64,000 nucleotides of DNA, taken from NCBI GenBank assembly GCA_041905795.1, contig JAYRKL010000008.1, positions 100,053 to 164,052 of the forward strand. The letters run 5' to 3'. The translations under genes and the position numbers were made by a program. The stretch is from SHVO01 sp041905795. GTDB taxonomy: Bacteria > Pseudomonadota > Alphaproteobacteria > Rhodospirillales > Rhodospirillaceae. Position 1 is the stretch's first letter. Each line of letters starts with the position of its first letter. Positions 52,163-61,058 of this stretch are shown piece by piece. The notes beneath the pieces are model-generated. The model saw only the letters and a list, made by a program, of their open reading frames with translations, was not told the origin of the DNA and ran no database searches.

Positions 52163-52331
52163 CAGGATCCGGCCATTGGCCATTGCCGAGGCCCGCACGT
52201 CAGCAGATTGCGGACTGCAGGGAGGCGGCAGCGATGGGGGCGCCAGCCTTCCGGAGACCGTGCGCGGAGCCGTGAGGCCATCCTCCCGCACCACGGGAAG
52301 GCCCACTTCATTGGGAGCGCCTCAGCCGCTC

Positions 52332-54533
52332 CTAGGCATTTTCGAACTGCATGCGGCGGTTCATGAAGATCAGGCGGGAGATCACCAGCCGCGCGACAAA
52401 TTCGTGCAGGACCGGCTCGATGAGGCGGAATCTGTCCTCGCCCAGCGTGGCAAGCTTTTCCGGCGGCAGGCGGTATACGATCGAGGGCACCATGGCTTGC
52501 GCGGAAGCCGAGCGCGTCTTTTCACCGCTGTATGCCGCCATTTCCCCAATCACCGTGCCGCGCGAGAACTCGCGCAGCCGTTTGACGCCCTTGGGCGTCT
52601 GCAGCTGGACTTCGATGGCGCCGCGCTCGATGACGTAAAGGCAGGTATCCTGATCGCCCTGTCTGAACAGATATTCGCCTTCGCCGACTTCCAGACGTTC
52701 CATCACTTCGGCAAGCCAGCCGCCCTTGATCGGGTCGCCGACAATCTCGGCCAAGACTTCCTGGATGCTCTCGTGATCCGATAGCTCCGCTTGCGAAATC
52801 AGCACCTTATCCTCGATCCGCTTCAGGCTCAGATCGAGATTGGCGACAACCTGGAAAGACTCCCCATCCAAACCCTCGGCGTGGTCGAGGACGGTTCGGA
52901 TCGGCGCGGTCAGCCCGCAGACGATGGTTTCGATTCCCGCGCCCTCGAGCAGAGTGACGATCTTGGTGAGAATCTGCGCGGCCGTACTGTCCATGCCGGT
53001 GACGCGGTGGAAGTTGAGCACAACGTGGGCGAGGTCCTTGTTGACCTCGGTTTCCCGCTTGATCCGTTCGTAGAGCCGGCTCGCCGAGCCGAAAAACAGG
53101 AAACCGCGCAGATTGAATATCCGGGCGGAGGCGCTGCGCTGCCTGAGGAACCGCACCTTGCCGGCGGAGCGTTCGACCGAGCTGCTCAGCTCGCTCAGGG
53201 AGAACATTCCCTCGATGATATCAATTCTGCTGTAGCGCACGACGAACAGAAGCGACGTCAACAGGATGCCGAGGACGACGCCGGGCATGAATCCAATGAC
53301 GACGATGGTGCCGAAAATCGACCAGACGACGACCCGCTCCGGCAGCGGCATGCGATAGCGAATTTCAATCAGCCAGTCGAAGAACAGGTTGAAGGCCATG
53401 AAGATGACCATGGCTGCTGCCGCCGCCTTGGGCACGTATTCAAGGAGGCTGCCCCCGGTGGCCGCGGCGGTCGCGCAAATCGCGGCCACGAGCAGAGGGA
53501 AAAGACGGCTGCTTGCACCGATCTTCGGATACATCACCGAACCGACAATGTCGGTGACCCCAGGGGCGCCCATGACCAGGCCACTAGCGATATTCGCGGT
53601 GCCGAGGCTGCGCAGTTCATGCTTGAGCGGAAGCACCTTGCGTGCGCCAACCTCGAGCGCCGAAAGATTGAGCGAAACGCCGATGACATTCAGCACGACC
53701 GCGGTGGCGATCTCCGGCAGCACGGATGTGAGAAACGGCATATTGACGCTGGCGAGGGAAAGATCGGAAAAGCGTGCGGCCTGGCCGGTCTCGAAAGAAA
53801 AGACCCACCCTTCGGCGTGCAGGGCGCTGAGAGTCATGCCGTGGCCGGTCGCGACGAAATAGAAGCCGGCGGTTGCAAGAAGCAATATCCCGGGCAAGAG
53901 CAGGACGTTGTGCCAAAGTCTCGCGAGCACGAAGAGCGTCAATCCCACGGCGACCGCTGGCGCCCACCGCAGTGCCATGCCGTCGACAAATAATTTGGGA
54001 ATTGTTTCCCGCGTCAGGGAGAAGTCGGTCAGCAGCGCGATCGCGGCGTCGAACAGGAGCCACCCCAACCCTGCCAGAAACCCGCATACCACCGGGAAGG
54101 GCAGAAGCTGGATGAGATGGCCGACGTCGAAGCGCGAGGCCGTGCGCAGGCTTATGCCGGCCAGGATCGCGATCGTGGCCATGATGGCGAAAAGTGTGGA
54201 CGCCGCTTCGCCAGGTGTCGCGAAGCTATCCCACTGGGCATTGGCGGCGGCGCCGACGGCAGCCATGATGGCGACGGTTTGCTCGTCGATCACGGCGATA
54301 TGAAATGAGTGGGAGGACGTCGCGCCCACGACGCCTGTGATGAGGGCGCTGCTGAGCAGCATGACGACAATCGCGACCGGCAGATAAACAGACAGGTGGC
54401 CGGCGAAAATCATGGCCGCGAACGTGCAGCTCCACAGCATCGTTTCGACGCCGCTCAGGCTGCCCAGGATGATGTCGGGTGTGATGCGTTCGGGCCTGTA
54501 TTCGTGAAGCCGAAGGCCCTGCCACTTGGTCAT
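52332..54533 (-). CDS. SulP transporter-STAS-cyclic nucleotide-binding fusion protein
   Basis: A 733-residue inner-membrane protein. Residues about 30-430 form a SulP-type anion transporter with 10-12 transmembrane segments. A STAS domain follows (NLRGFLFFGSASRLYERI, then HVVLNFHRVTGMDSTAAQIL). The C-terminus is a CRP-like cyclic nucleotide-binding domain (GEYLFRQGDQDTCLYVIERGAIEV, then GTVIGEMAAYSGEKTRSA). Anion uptake (sulfate, bicarbonate or other) gated by a cyclic nucleotide is an inference. The ATG at 54533 is preferred; a TTG at 54572 is also in frame. Confidence 0.9.
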   Translation of the reverse strand: MTKWQGLRLHEYRPERITPDIILGSLSGVETMLWSCTFAAMIFAGHLSVYLPVAIVVMLLSSALITGVVGATSSHSFHIAVIDEQTVAIMAAVGAAANAQWDSFATPGEAASTLFAIMATIAILAGISLRTASRFDVGHLIQLLPFPVVCGFLAGLGWLLFDAAIALLTDFSLTRETIPKLFVDGMALRWAPAVAVGLTLFVLARLWHNVLLLPGILLLATAGFYFVATGHGMTLSALHAEGWVFSFETGQAARFSDLSLASVNMPFLTSVLPEIATAVVLNVIGVSLNLSALEVGARKVLPLKHELRSLGTANIASGLVMGAPGVTDIVGSVMYPKIGASSRLFPLLVAAICATAAATGGSLLEYVPKAAAAAMVIFMAFNLFFDWLIEIRYRMPLPERVVVWSIFGTIVVIGFMPGVVLGILLTSLLFVVRYSRIDIIEGMFSLSELSSSVERSAGKVRFLRQRSASARIFNLRGFLFFGSASRLYERIKRETEVNKDLAHVVLNFHRVTGMDSTAAQILTKIVTLLEGAGIETIVCGLTAPIRTVLDHAEGLDGESFQVVANLDLSLKRIEDKVLISQAELSDHESIQEVLAEIVGDPIKGGWLAEVMERLEVGEGEYLFRQGDQDTCLYVIERGAIEVQLQTPKGVKRLREFSRGTVIGEMAAYSGEKTRSASAQAMVPSIVYRLPPEKLATLGEDRFRLIEPVLHEFVARLVISRLIFMNRRMQFENA

Positions 54534-54825
54534 GATGGCGCACTGAATAGACGTCGCCTGTAGAGGCGTCAATCTGGCGGGCGCGGTCCGTCGCCAGGAT
54601 AAACCCTGGATTTAGATTGCGAGCGGAAGTCCCGCCCTAGAGATGAGGATCCTGCGCCATCGTGAGACTGTGGCTTGCCGCCGCAGAGACAGCCGTGACG
54701 CGAAGGCGGCCCCAATAAACCCGACAAAGCTATGGGAAGAAAGAATCCGCACCCGGTGTTAAGTTACTGATGAGATTGAATTGCGACGGCGCAGCCGCAA
54801 CCGCCGCAACAAGCAGGGTAAAAAG

Positions 54826-55536
54826 ATGAACGATCAGACTCCCGGAACCGGCCAGGCGGCGCAGCCGCTGGTCATTTCCCATGAGAACTCCCTTGGGAAA
54901 TTGCGCGCTTTGGGATGGGAGCCGCGGACCATTTACGATATCGGCGCATTCCAGGGCGTCTGGTCGGATCGAGTCAGACGCATTTTTCCCGACAGCGAGA
55001 TCATTCAATTCGAGGCGAATGCGGAGAACGCACCGGCCCTGGCGCACCGCGGTTTCCGCCATTTCCTGACGGCTCTGGCCGCGGAGGACAACGACACACG
55101 CATATTCTTTGCGGCCAAGAATGCCGTTGCGACGGGCAATTCCCTCTACCGCGAGAACACGGCGTTTTATGCCGGCGAGAACCTGATCCTGCGCCAGGTC
55201 GTGACACGGCGCCTCGACTCGCTCGTCGCCGAGCACAAACTCAATCCGGCCCAGCTCATAAAGATCGACGTTCAAGGTGCCGAACTCGAGGTCATCGCCG
55301 GCGCCGCCGCGGCGATGGCGAGCTGCGAAGCCCTCATCGTCGAAGCCTCGCTGCTCGCCTACAACGAGGGCGCGCCCTTGTTCGGCGACGTCGTTTCCGT
55401 TCTCACGCAACTGGGTTTCAAGTGCGTGGACCTCTCCGAGATCGCCATGCAGGCGGGAATGATCCTCCAGCTTGATCTGTTGTTCGTGCGCGAGCCGTTG
55501 TATCAAAAACTTCATGCCGCGGCCGGCCTTACCTGA
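54826..55536 (+). CDS. FkbM family SAM-dependent methyltransferase
   Basis: A 236-residue methyltransferase. The SAM-binding segment is TIYDIGAFQGVWSDRVRRIFP, and the conserved LIKIDVQGAELEVIAGA lies in the second half, both typical of FkbM enzymes, which methylate sugar or polyketide hydroxyls. The ATG at 54826 follows AGCAGGG. It stands alone between the SulP gene and the iron operon; a role in surface glycan or lipid methylation is possible. Confidence 0.88.
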   Translation: MNDQTPGTGQAAQPLVISHENSLGKLRALGWEPRTIYDIGAFQGVWSDRVRRIFPDSEIIQFEANAENAPALAHRGFRHFLTALAAEDNDTRIFFAAKNAVATGNSLYRENTAFYAGENLILRQVVTRRLDSLVAEHKLNPAQLIKIDVQGAELEVIAGAAAAMASCEALIVEASLLAYNEGAPLFGDVVSVLTQLGFKCVDLSEIAMQAGMILQLDLLFVREPLYQKLHAAAGLT

Positions 55537-55604
55537 TCGGCGCCCGGAGACTGCGGCGCACGCATGACCCCACCGCTTCCTACATAACGCAAAGGGAGCG
55601 GGCG

Positions 55605-56981
55605 TCACCAGATCCAGAACATCAGCACCCAATTCGCGGCCGCGACGGCAACCGCGAGGCCTACGGCTGCGACGGCGGCGATGCGGCGCGGGGTGGACAC
55701 GCCGGCCCGCGCGGAAATCCGCCATGCGAGCCACAGACACCACGCCGCCGCCGCGGCGAGCAGGGCCGCGCGCGCCGGACCGACCCAGCGCACGCCCAAG
55801 CCTTCGGCCTTCAGCAGGGAGACGGTGGTGGCCGACAACCCGAGGATGACGCCGCAGCCGGCGATCGGGATCAGCGCCTGGGCCAGGTGATGCAGCCGGG
55901 TCATGGAGAACGCGCCCAGCGCGCGCGCGCCGACAGCGAGGAGGCCGAGGATGAGCGTGCCGTTCACCAGGGCGGTGGCGGTGATGTAGGCCAGCATGAC
56001 GCCGCCGTCGAGGGGCGTCATGACGTCGTTGCGGTCGGGGTAATTGGTGAGGATCCACCACGGCAGCAGCGGGTCCAGCAGCGTGCCGAGGCCGTGGTCC
56101 AGCAGCCATGCCGCCGCCGCCTGCTTCAGCGTCACGAAATAAGGGCTGGTGCCCCACAGGAACGCGCCGGCCGCGAGGCCGATCATGCCGTAGACGATCA
56201 GCGCGGTTTCCCAGGGTTTCGGATCGGCGCCGGCGACGATCTCATCCGATGGCGCGCGGCCTTCCAGGGCGATGGCGCCGCGGAACCCGGCGCAGCGCCC
56301 GCACATGTGGCAGCCGGACGCGCTTTGCATGGTGCGCAGTGGGACCAGGGGCGCGCAGTTGACGCCGGCGCCGCGTGACCGCGCGGCCGGTTGCGCCGTC
56401 CACGCCGCGCGGTCGACGCGGTAGTGCACGGGGGCCAGCTTCGCCAACAGCTGGAATACGCCGTTCACCGGGCAGAGGTAGCGGCACCACACGCGCTTGT
56501 CGCGGCCGTAGAGAAGGCCGACCGCGACGGCCGCCACGGTCGAGCCGCCGAGGACGATCAGCGCCGGCTTCGGATACTGGTATACGCTGATCATCTGGCC
56601 GTAGATGGTGGTGCCGGCGAAGGCCACGAACGGCCAGCCTTTCCACGTCAGCCAGCGCGGCACGGCGAGGCCGCGGCTGTGACGGCTGGCGATTTCCGAA
56701 AGCGCGCCCTCGGGACAGAGGAATCCGCACCACGAGCGCCCGACCAGTATCATGCTGATCAGCACGCCCGGCCACCAGATGCCCCAGAACAGGAACTGGG
56801 CGAACAACACCAGGCTGGTCCAGATGTGGTCGAAGCGCGACGGCAGCGGCGCCAGCGCCGGCCCCAGCAGCAGCGCGGCGTAAAGCCCGATCATCAGCCA
56901 CTGCACCGTGCGGATGGCGCGCTGGTGCCCGCGCAGCCACAGGCCGGCGCGGGCGAGGACCGGGGCGGCGGGCGATGTCAT
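55605..56981 (-). CDS. ftrD: FtrD-type polyferredoxin membrane protein
   Basis: A 458-residue membrane protein of the NapH/NosR-type 4Fe-4S family, the last gene of an FtrABCD operon. Cys motifs are CGFLCP (Cys85, Cys89), CRYLCP (Cys166, Cys170) and CHMCGRC (Cys224, 227, 230), joined by about ten transmembrane segments. In Brucella and Bordetella FtrD is thought to pass electrons during ferrous iron uptake. Its ATG overlaps the FTR1 stop (ATGA). A longer open frame continues upstream through the FTR1 gene and is discounted. Confidence 0.88.
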   Translation of the reverse strand: MTSPAAPVLARAGLWLRGHQRAIRTVQWLMIGLYAALLLGPALAPLPSRFDHIWTSLVLFAQFLFWGIWWPGVLISMILVGRSWCGFLCPEGALSEIASRHSRGLAVPRWLTWKGWPFVAFAGTTIYGQMISVYQYPKPALIVLGGSTVAAVAVGLLYGRDKRVWCRYLCPVNGVFQLLAKLAPVHYRVDRAAWTAQPAARSRGAGVNCAPLVPLRTMQSASGCHMCGRCAGFRGAIALEGRAPSDEIVAGADPKPWETALIVYGMIGLAAGAFLWGTSPYFVTLKQAAAAWLLDHGLGTLLDPLLPWWILTNYPDRNDVMTPLDGGVMLAYITATALVNGTLILGLLAVGARALGAFSMTRLHHLAQALIPIAGCGVILGLSATTVSLLKAEGLGVRWVGPARAALLAAAAAWCLWLAWRISARAGVSTPRRIAAVAAVGLAVAVAAANWVLMFWIW

Positions 56982-57814
56982 GATGGAGGATTGGCCGGGC
57001 GCGTCCGCCAGCCGATGAAGGCCCAGAAGCCGGCGAAGGCGATCACCTGGACGAGGTCCGGCCGCGCGCGATAGCCGGTGAGGCCGGAGACAAAGCGCCC
57101 GAACACGCCGGCGTCGTCGAGCAGGGCCGAGGTGTCCCAGATGCGCGCCGCGAGCGGCGGCAATAGACCGAGCGAGAGCAGGTGGTCGATCCCGGCCATC
57201 ATCAGCGCCGCGGCCAGGAGCAGCAGCATCGCTTCGGTGATGCGGAAGAAGATCCGCCACGGCAGCACCCGGCCGCCGACCTGCAGCGCCCAGTAGGAGG
57301 CGCCGGCAAGCAGGAGGCCGAATCCGACGGCGACGGCCGCCGCGCCCGGGCCAAGCGCGGCGCCGGCCATGGTGCCGTAGAGAAATATCGCCGCTTCGCT
57401 GCCTTCGCGCAGGACGGCGAGGGCGGCCAGCACGGCGACGCCGAGCCAGTTGGCCCCACTGGCGGCGCGATCCAGGGCCGCGTGCAGGCCGGACTTGAGG
57501 ACGCGGGCGTTGGCGCGCATCCAGAACACCATCTGAACGATCAGTGCCGCCGCCAGGAACACGATCGCGGTCTGGAAATAGTCCTGGGCCTCGTCGTCGA
57601 GCGCGTCGCCGACCGACAGCAAGAGCGCGCTCAGGCCGGCGGCGCCGGCGACGCCGGCGCCGACGCCCGACCACAGCCAGACGCGTCCGGTCCTGCGCTC
57701 GATGTCGGGGCGCCGGGCGATCCAGGCGTTGAGGATGCCGATCACCAGCAGCGCCTCAATACACTCGCGCCAGATGACGAAGACGATGTTGAAGCTTTGC
57801 GCGGACAGGGTCAT
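56978..57814 (-). CDS. ftrC: FTR1 family iron permease (FtrC)
   Basis: A 278-residue iron permease with seven predicted transmembrane segments. Both REXXE motifs that carry iron are present: RECIE at 16-20 and REGSE at 136-140. It belongs to the Ftr1p/EfeU family. Start and stop overlap the neighbours by four bases on each side, so the operon is tightly coupled. Confidence 0.94.
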   Translation of the reverse strand: MTLSAQSFNIVFVIWRECIEALLVIGILNAWIARRPDIERRTGRVWLWSGVGAGVAGAAGLSALLLSVGDALDDEAQDYFQTAIVFLAAALIVQMVFWMRANARVLKSGLHAALDRAASGANWLGVAVLAALAVLREGSEAAIFLYGTMAGAALGPGAAAVAVGFGLLLAGASYWALQVGGRVLPWRIFFRITEAMLLLLAAALMMAGIDHLLSLGLLPPLAARIWDTSALLDDAGVFGRFVSGLTGYRARPDLVQVIAFAGFWAFIGWRTRPANPPS

Positions 57815-58161
57815 TTGGCGACGATCACGGCGGGCGGCTGGTCGAGGTGGAAGTCGTCGAAGAACTTGTATTCCCCCGGATCCAGGGTGCGGATCACCAT
57901 CACCGAGTCGGATTTTCCGGCCAGCACCTTCTCCTTGCGCAGCTCGACGCTTTCGAATTCGGCCGGCGTGTCGCCGATGTTCACGAGTTCCAGCCGGATA
58001 CGGGTTCTTGCCGGTACTTCGATGCGGGCAGGCGTGATCTTGCCGTTGTTGAATTCGATCCTGAACGTCGGATCCTCGGCCCGCACTTCGCCGGGCGCGG
58101 CGGCGATGCCGGCGGCCATCAACAGCCCGGTCAGACTTCGCGCGCTGCGTGTCATGGCCAT
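57811..58161 (-). CDS. ftrB: Periplasmic cupredoxin-like protein (FtrB)
   Basis: A 116-residue exported protein. The signal peptide ends near AAPGEVRAED; the mature part is a small cupredoxin fold with TFRIEFNNGKITPARIEVPA and DPGEYKFFDDFHLDQPPA. In FtrABCD systems this subunit is proposed to oxidise ferrous iron for the permease. Metal ligands are not certain; the His in FHLDQ is one candidate. The ATG at 58161 is chosen; longer open frame overlaps ftrA. Confidence 0.85.
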   Translation of the reverse strand: MAMTRSARSLTGLLMAAGIAAAPGEVRAEDPTFRIEFNNGKITPARIEVPARTRIRLELVNIGDTPAEFESVELRKEKVLAGKSDSVMVIRTLDPGEYKFFDDFHLDQPPAVIVAK

Positions 58162-58165
58162 CGTC

Positions 58166-58708
58166 CTAGTAGGCGCCTTTCTTGCCGGTTCCGGCGTAGA
58201 CGAAATCGTATTCCACGGTGAACGGCGCGAACCAGGCGCCGACGCCGGTTTCCTTGTCCACATGGCGGCCAAAATGGCTGTGCGGGTCGCTACCCGGCGG
58301 CGACACGGTGAGTTTGAGTTTGTAGCGGCCCGGGCCGGCGAGCTTGACGTTGTCGCCGTAGTGCGGGCCGTCGCTGGCGACCATGGCCATGAACGTGCCT
58401 TTCTGCGGCGGCACGCCGTCGCGGCCGATCTCATAGGCGATGGCCAGATAAGGCACCCAGTCACCCTCGGCGAAGCCGTTGGTGTTGTCCTTGGCGGCCT
58501 TGATGTCGGCCTCGAGGTGGACGTCGGAGTCCCGGGCGTCCCGCATCATGCCGGCGGGTTCCATTTCGATCGGCTGGAGATAGACCGCGGCGATCTCCAT
58601 CCCGGCCTGGCGCTGCGGCTTGCCGAGCGGGATTTCCTTCGCGCCGGCGCCCAGAGGCGCCGCGGTAAGCCCCGTCAGGGCCGCACAAAACATCAGGATT
58701 TTTTTCAC
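58166..58708 (-). CDS. ftrA: Periplasmic P19/Tp34-type iron-binding protein (FtrA)
   Basis: A 180-residue exported protein. The signal peptide ends near GAGAKE. The mature part is an immunoglobulin-like P19/FetP fold: MEIAAVYLQPIEMEP, RDSDVHLEADIKAA with His64, MAMVASDGPHYGDNV and GPGRYKLKLTVSPPG. These Met and His positions bind copper and iron in family members. It is the first gene of the operon, 4 bases before ftrB, and has an FNR-type box about 100 bases upstream. Confidence 0.92.
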   Translation of the reverse strand: MKKILMFCAALTGLTAAPLGAGAKEIPLGKPQRQAGMEIAAVYLQPIEMEPAGMMRDARDSDVHLEADIKAAKDNTNGFAEGDWVPYLAIAYEIGRDGVPPQKGTFMAMVASDGPHYGDNVKLAGPGRYKLKLTVSPPGSDPHSHFGRHVDKETGVGAWFAPFTVEYDFVYAGTGKKGAY

Positions 58709-58750
58709 GCCGATTCTCCGTTCCCGGCCTGCGGGCCGCGCGCGCGGATC

Positions 58751-58770
58751 TGCGATTCATTCTCATCCGC
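58751..58770 (-). promoter_or_regulatory. Weak candidate iron-response (Fur-like) site before ftrA
   Basis: On the ftrA strand the bases GCGGATGAGAATGAATCGCA lie 43 bases before the start codon. They loosely resemble the repeated A/T-rich hexamers of Fur sites, with many mismatches. Listed because iron control of ftrABCD is expected. Confidence 0.2.
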
Positions 58771-58803
58771 CGCCACAGCATTTCATGGATAGGATTTGGA
58801 TCG

Positions 58804-58817
58804 TTGATCGGGATCAA
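58804..58817 (-). promoter_or_regulatory. FNR/FixK-type box upstream of ftrABCD
   Basis: The bases TTGATCGGGATCAA match TTGAT-N4-ATCAA exactly. The centre is about 102 bases before the ftrA ATG, so a transcript beginning 41 bases further on would have a leader of about 60 bases. The box lies between ftrA and the end of the rhodanese gene, so it can only serve ftrA. Confidence 0.65.
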
Positions 58818-58848
58818 CCGGCCGGACCCCCGGATCGGGCGGCGCCCG

Positions 58849-60432
58849 CTACACCACAAAGAAGCCGTGTGTCCCGTCCCGGCCGAGCTGATCGACGAGG
58901 CCGAACTCCCAGTCGAGATAGGCCTGCATGGCGCCGGCGGGATTGTCGGTGCCCTCGTAAGGGCGGCGATAGCGGTCTATCGGGGCGGAGGCCATATGCG
59001 CGAAGCCGGTTTCAAGCGGATGACCCGCCGCCGCCCACGCCGCCGTGCCGCCGGCGAGGACGGCGATGTCGGCGCCGGTCGCTCGCGCGAGGTCCGGGGC
59101 GGCGAAGCAGGACAACTCTCTGCTGTGGGATGCGAGAACATAGCCCTCGGCCTTGGGCAGCTTCGCCGCCGCTTCCGTGAACTGACTCCTGATGGCGAAC
59201 CACGCTCCCGGAACATGTCCTTTGGCATAGGCCGCGCTGGGGCCGATATCGACCACGCACAGGCTGCCGCGCCGCGCGCGAAGCTCATCCACCGCGATGT
59301 CTCGTACCGCCGGCGGCGCCGGCGACCGCGCCCGCCACGCGCCGGTCTCGGAAAACGCTTCGGGCCGGCCGGAAGCCAGCACGTAAACCTCCCAGTTCAT
59401 CTGGGCGAGCCACGATGCCGTCATGTTGGCGCGCAGATTGGCGCCGCCGGCCGGGCCGTCCGACAGCACGATGCGCGCGCCGCGCACCGCGGCGAACATC
59501 TCGGTCTCCTGCACCAACTGGCCGCCCGGCGCGAACTTGAACCCGGCGAGATGTCCCGATTGATATTCCTCCGCCGTGCGCACGTCGAAGCAGTAGGTGG
59601 TCCTGGCGCGATCCGCGCGCAGCGCCTCAAGCTGCGCATCGCCGATCGCCTTGACGCCCGCGCGCGCGGCCAGGCCGGCGGCGGCTTCGGCGGCTTCGGC
59701 CGCCTTCCCCGGCCGGCTGGGTCTGAAGGTTCGTGTTCGGCCGGTGTCGAGCTTGAGGCCGGCGAGCGTCCAGCCGATGGTCCCGTTTCTGAGCGCGTAG
59801 ACCGGGTTCCTGATGCCGGCATTGACCAGCGACTGCGTGCCGATAAGGCTGCGGGTTCGCCCGGCGCAGTTGACGATGACGGTGGTGTCCGGCGATGCGA
59901 CGAGGTCGTTGACCCGATACACCAGTTCGCCGCCCGGCACATTGATGCCGGTGGGGATGCTCATGGTGGTGTATTCGCCGAACGGCCGTGAATCGAGCAC
60001 GATGATGTCGGCGCCGCCGTCGAGCAATTCCTTGACCTTGGGCGCGGGAAGGGACGGCGTATGACGCTTCGCTTCCACAAGTTCGCCGAAAGCCTTGCTC
60101 GGCACGTTGACGTCGCGGAAGGTTTCGTAGCCCGCGTCCTTCCAGCCCTGGAGGCCGCCGGCGAGCACCGCGACGTTTGAGTAGCCGAGGTCCTCCAGCC
60201 GCGCCGCGCCGCGCGCGGCAAGGCCTTCACCACTATCCATCACCGCGATCAGCACGTCGCGGCGCGGCAAATACGCGTGGATGTCCATCTCCAGGCGCGA
60301 GAGCGGCAGATTGGCGGCAAACAGCGGATGATCCTGTGCGTGCGGATCCTCTTCCCGCAGGTCCAGGAGGGCGATCTCGCGCCGGGACAGCAGCGCGCCG
60401 CGCACGGAGTCGGGGGAGATTTGCGAGGGCAT
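58849..60432 (-). CDS. Four-domain rhodanese-like sulfurtransferase
   Basis: A 527-residue cytoplasmic protein made of four rhodanese domains in tandem. Only the second carries an active-site Cys (Cys189 in VNCAGRTRS); the loops of domains 1 and 3 read VMDSGEG and VLSDGPAG, and domain 4 has VLASHSREL. Sulfane sulfur from thiosulfate or persulfides is the likely substrate. It overlaps the cysteine dioxygenase gene at a TTGA if the TTG at 60444 is used; the ATG at 60432 is an alternative start. The operon links cysteine oxidation and sulfur transfer. Confidence 0.88.
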   Translation of the reverse strand: MPSQISPDSVRGALLSRREIALLDLREEDPHAQDHPLFAANLPLSRLEMDIHAYLPRRDVLIAVMDSGEGLAARGAARLEDLGYSNVAVLAGGLQGWKDAGYETFRDVNVPSKAFGELVEAKRHTPSLPAPKVKELLDGGADIIVLDSRPFGEYTTMSIPTGINVPGGELVYRVNDLVASPDTTVIVNCAGRTRSLIGTQSLVNAGIRNPVYALRNGTIGWTLAGLKLDTGRTRTFRPSRPGKAAEAAEAAAGLAARAGVKAIGDAQLEALRADRARTTYCFDVRTAEEYQSGHLAGFKFAPGGQLVQETEMFAAVRGARIVLSDGPAGGANLRANMTASWLAQMNWEVYVLASGRPEAFSETGAWRARSPAPPAVRDIAVDELRARRGSLCVVDIGPSAAYAKGHVPGAWFAIRSQFTEAAAKLPKAEGYVLASHSRELSCFAAPDLARATGADIAVLAGGTAAWAAAGHPLETGFAHMASAPIDRYRRPYEGTDNPAGAMQAYLDWEFGLVDQLGRDGTHGFFVV

Positions 60433-60440
60433 CGTTTTGT

Positions 60441-61007
60441 TCAACCGGTTGGATTGGAATAGCCCGAGATGAACGGGCGCACGTGCCGGCCCTTGCCGTA
60501 GATCGATCTCTCGATCCGGCCGATATCGCCGCCGTAAACGTGGATGCTGATGGAAACGCGGTCGTCATGGGCGTTGAGAACTTGATGGATGTCGCCGTCC
60601 TCGACCGAGAGGACATCGACGTCGCCGGGGTTCAGGAGGTAGCGCTCTCCAACCCTGACCAGGAGGCCGTCCGCAGACCGCGCATACCTTTGGGTCAGTT
60701 CGGCGCCCCGCAGCACGCCGACCAGACCCCACACGGTGTGGTCGTGAATCGGCGTGGCTTGCGATGGCCCCCAAACGAAGGCCACGACCGTGAACCGCGC
60801 GGCCGGATCGCGATACAGCAAGTACTGCTGGTAATGCCGCGGATCGGGCCGCGCGAATTCATCGGGCAGCCAGTCGTCGTGCGCGACAAGGTCTTTCAGA
60901 AGCGCGCGGGCGCGCGGCAGGAGGACGGCCGCCGGCGGGGTTTCATCCATTAACGCGCCCAAGGCCTCGGTAAAGTCCTCCAGTCTGGTGGAAGCGCCGG
61001 CTGACAT
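60441..61007 (-). CDS. Cysteine dioxygenase type I
   Basis: A 188-residue cupin that adds oxygen to cysteine to give cysteine sulfinate. The iron-binding His residues are visible: His88 and His90 in PIHDHTVWGLVG and His141 in DIHQVLN. The ATG at 61007 begins MSAGASTRLEDFTEAL; the frame opens at 61040. Cysteine or 3-mercaptopropionate specificity is not settled by the sequence. It lies between a 56-residue protein gene and the four-domain rhodanese gene. Confidence 0.9.
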   Translation of the reverse strand: MSAGASTRLEDFTEALGALMDETPPAAVLLPRARALLKDLVAHDDWLPDEFARPDPRHYQQYLLYRDPAARFTVVAFVWGPSQATPIHDHTVWGLVGVLRGAELTQRYARSADGLLVRVGERYLLNPGDVDVLSVEDGDIHQVLNAHDDRVSISIHVYGGDIGRIERSIYGKGRHVRPFISGYSNPTG

Positions 61008-61058
61008 ATGCTGGTGCGGACTTTCGGTTGGCGGCCGCAAGAACGAAGCGCCTTGCGA

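Noticed and set aside
49088..54600. A prophage or integrative element at tRNA-Phe
   Set aside because: No integrase, structural or replication gene is recognisable and no repeat of the tRNA end was found by eye.
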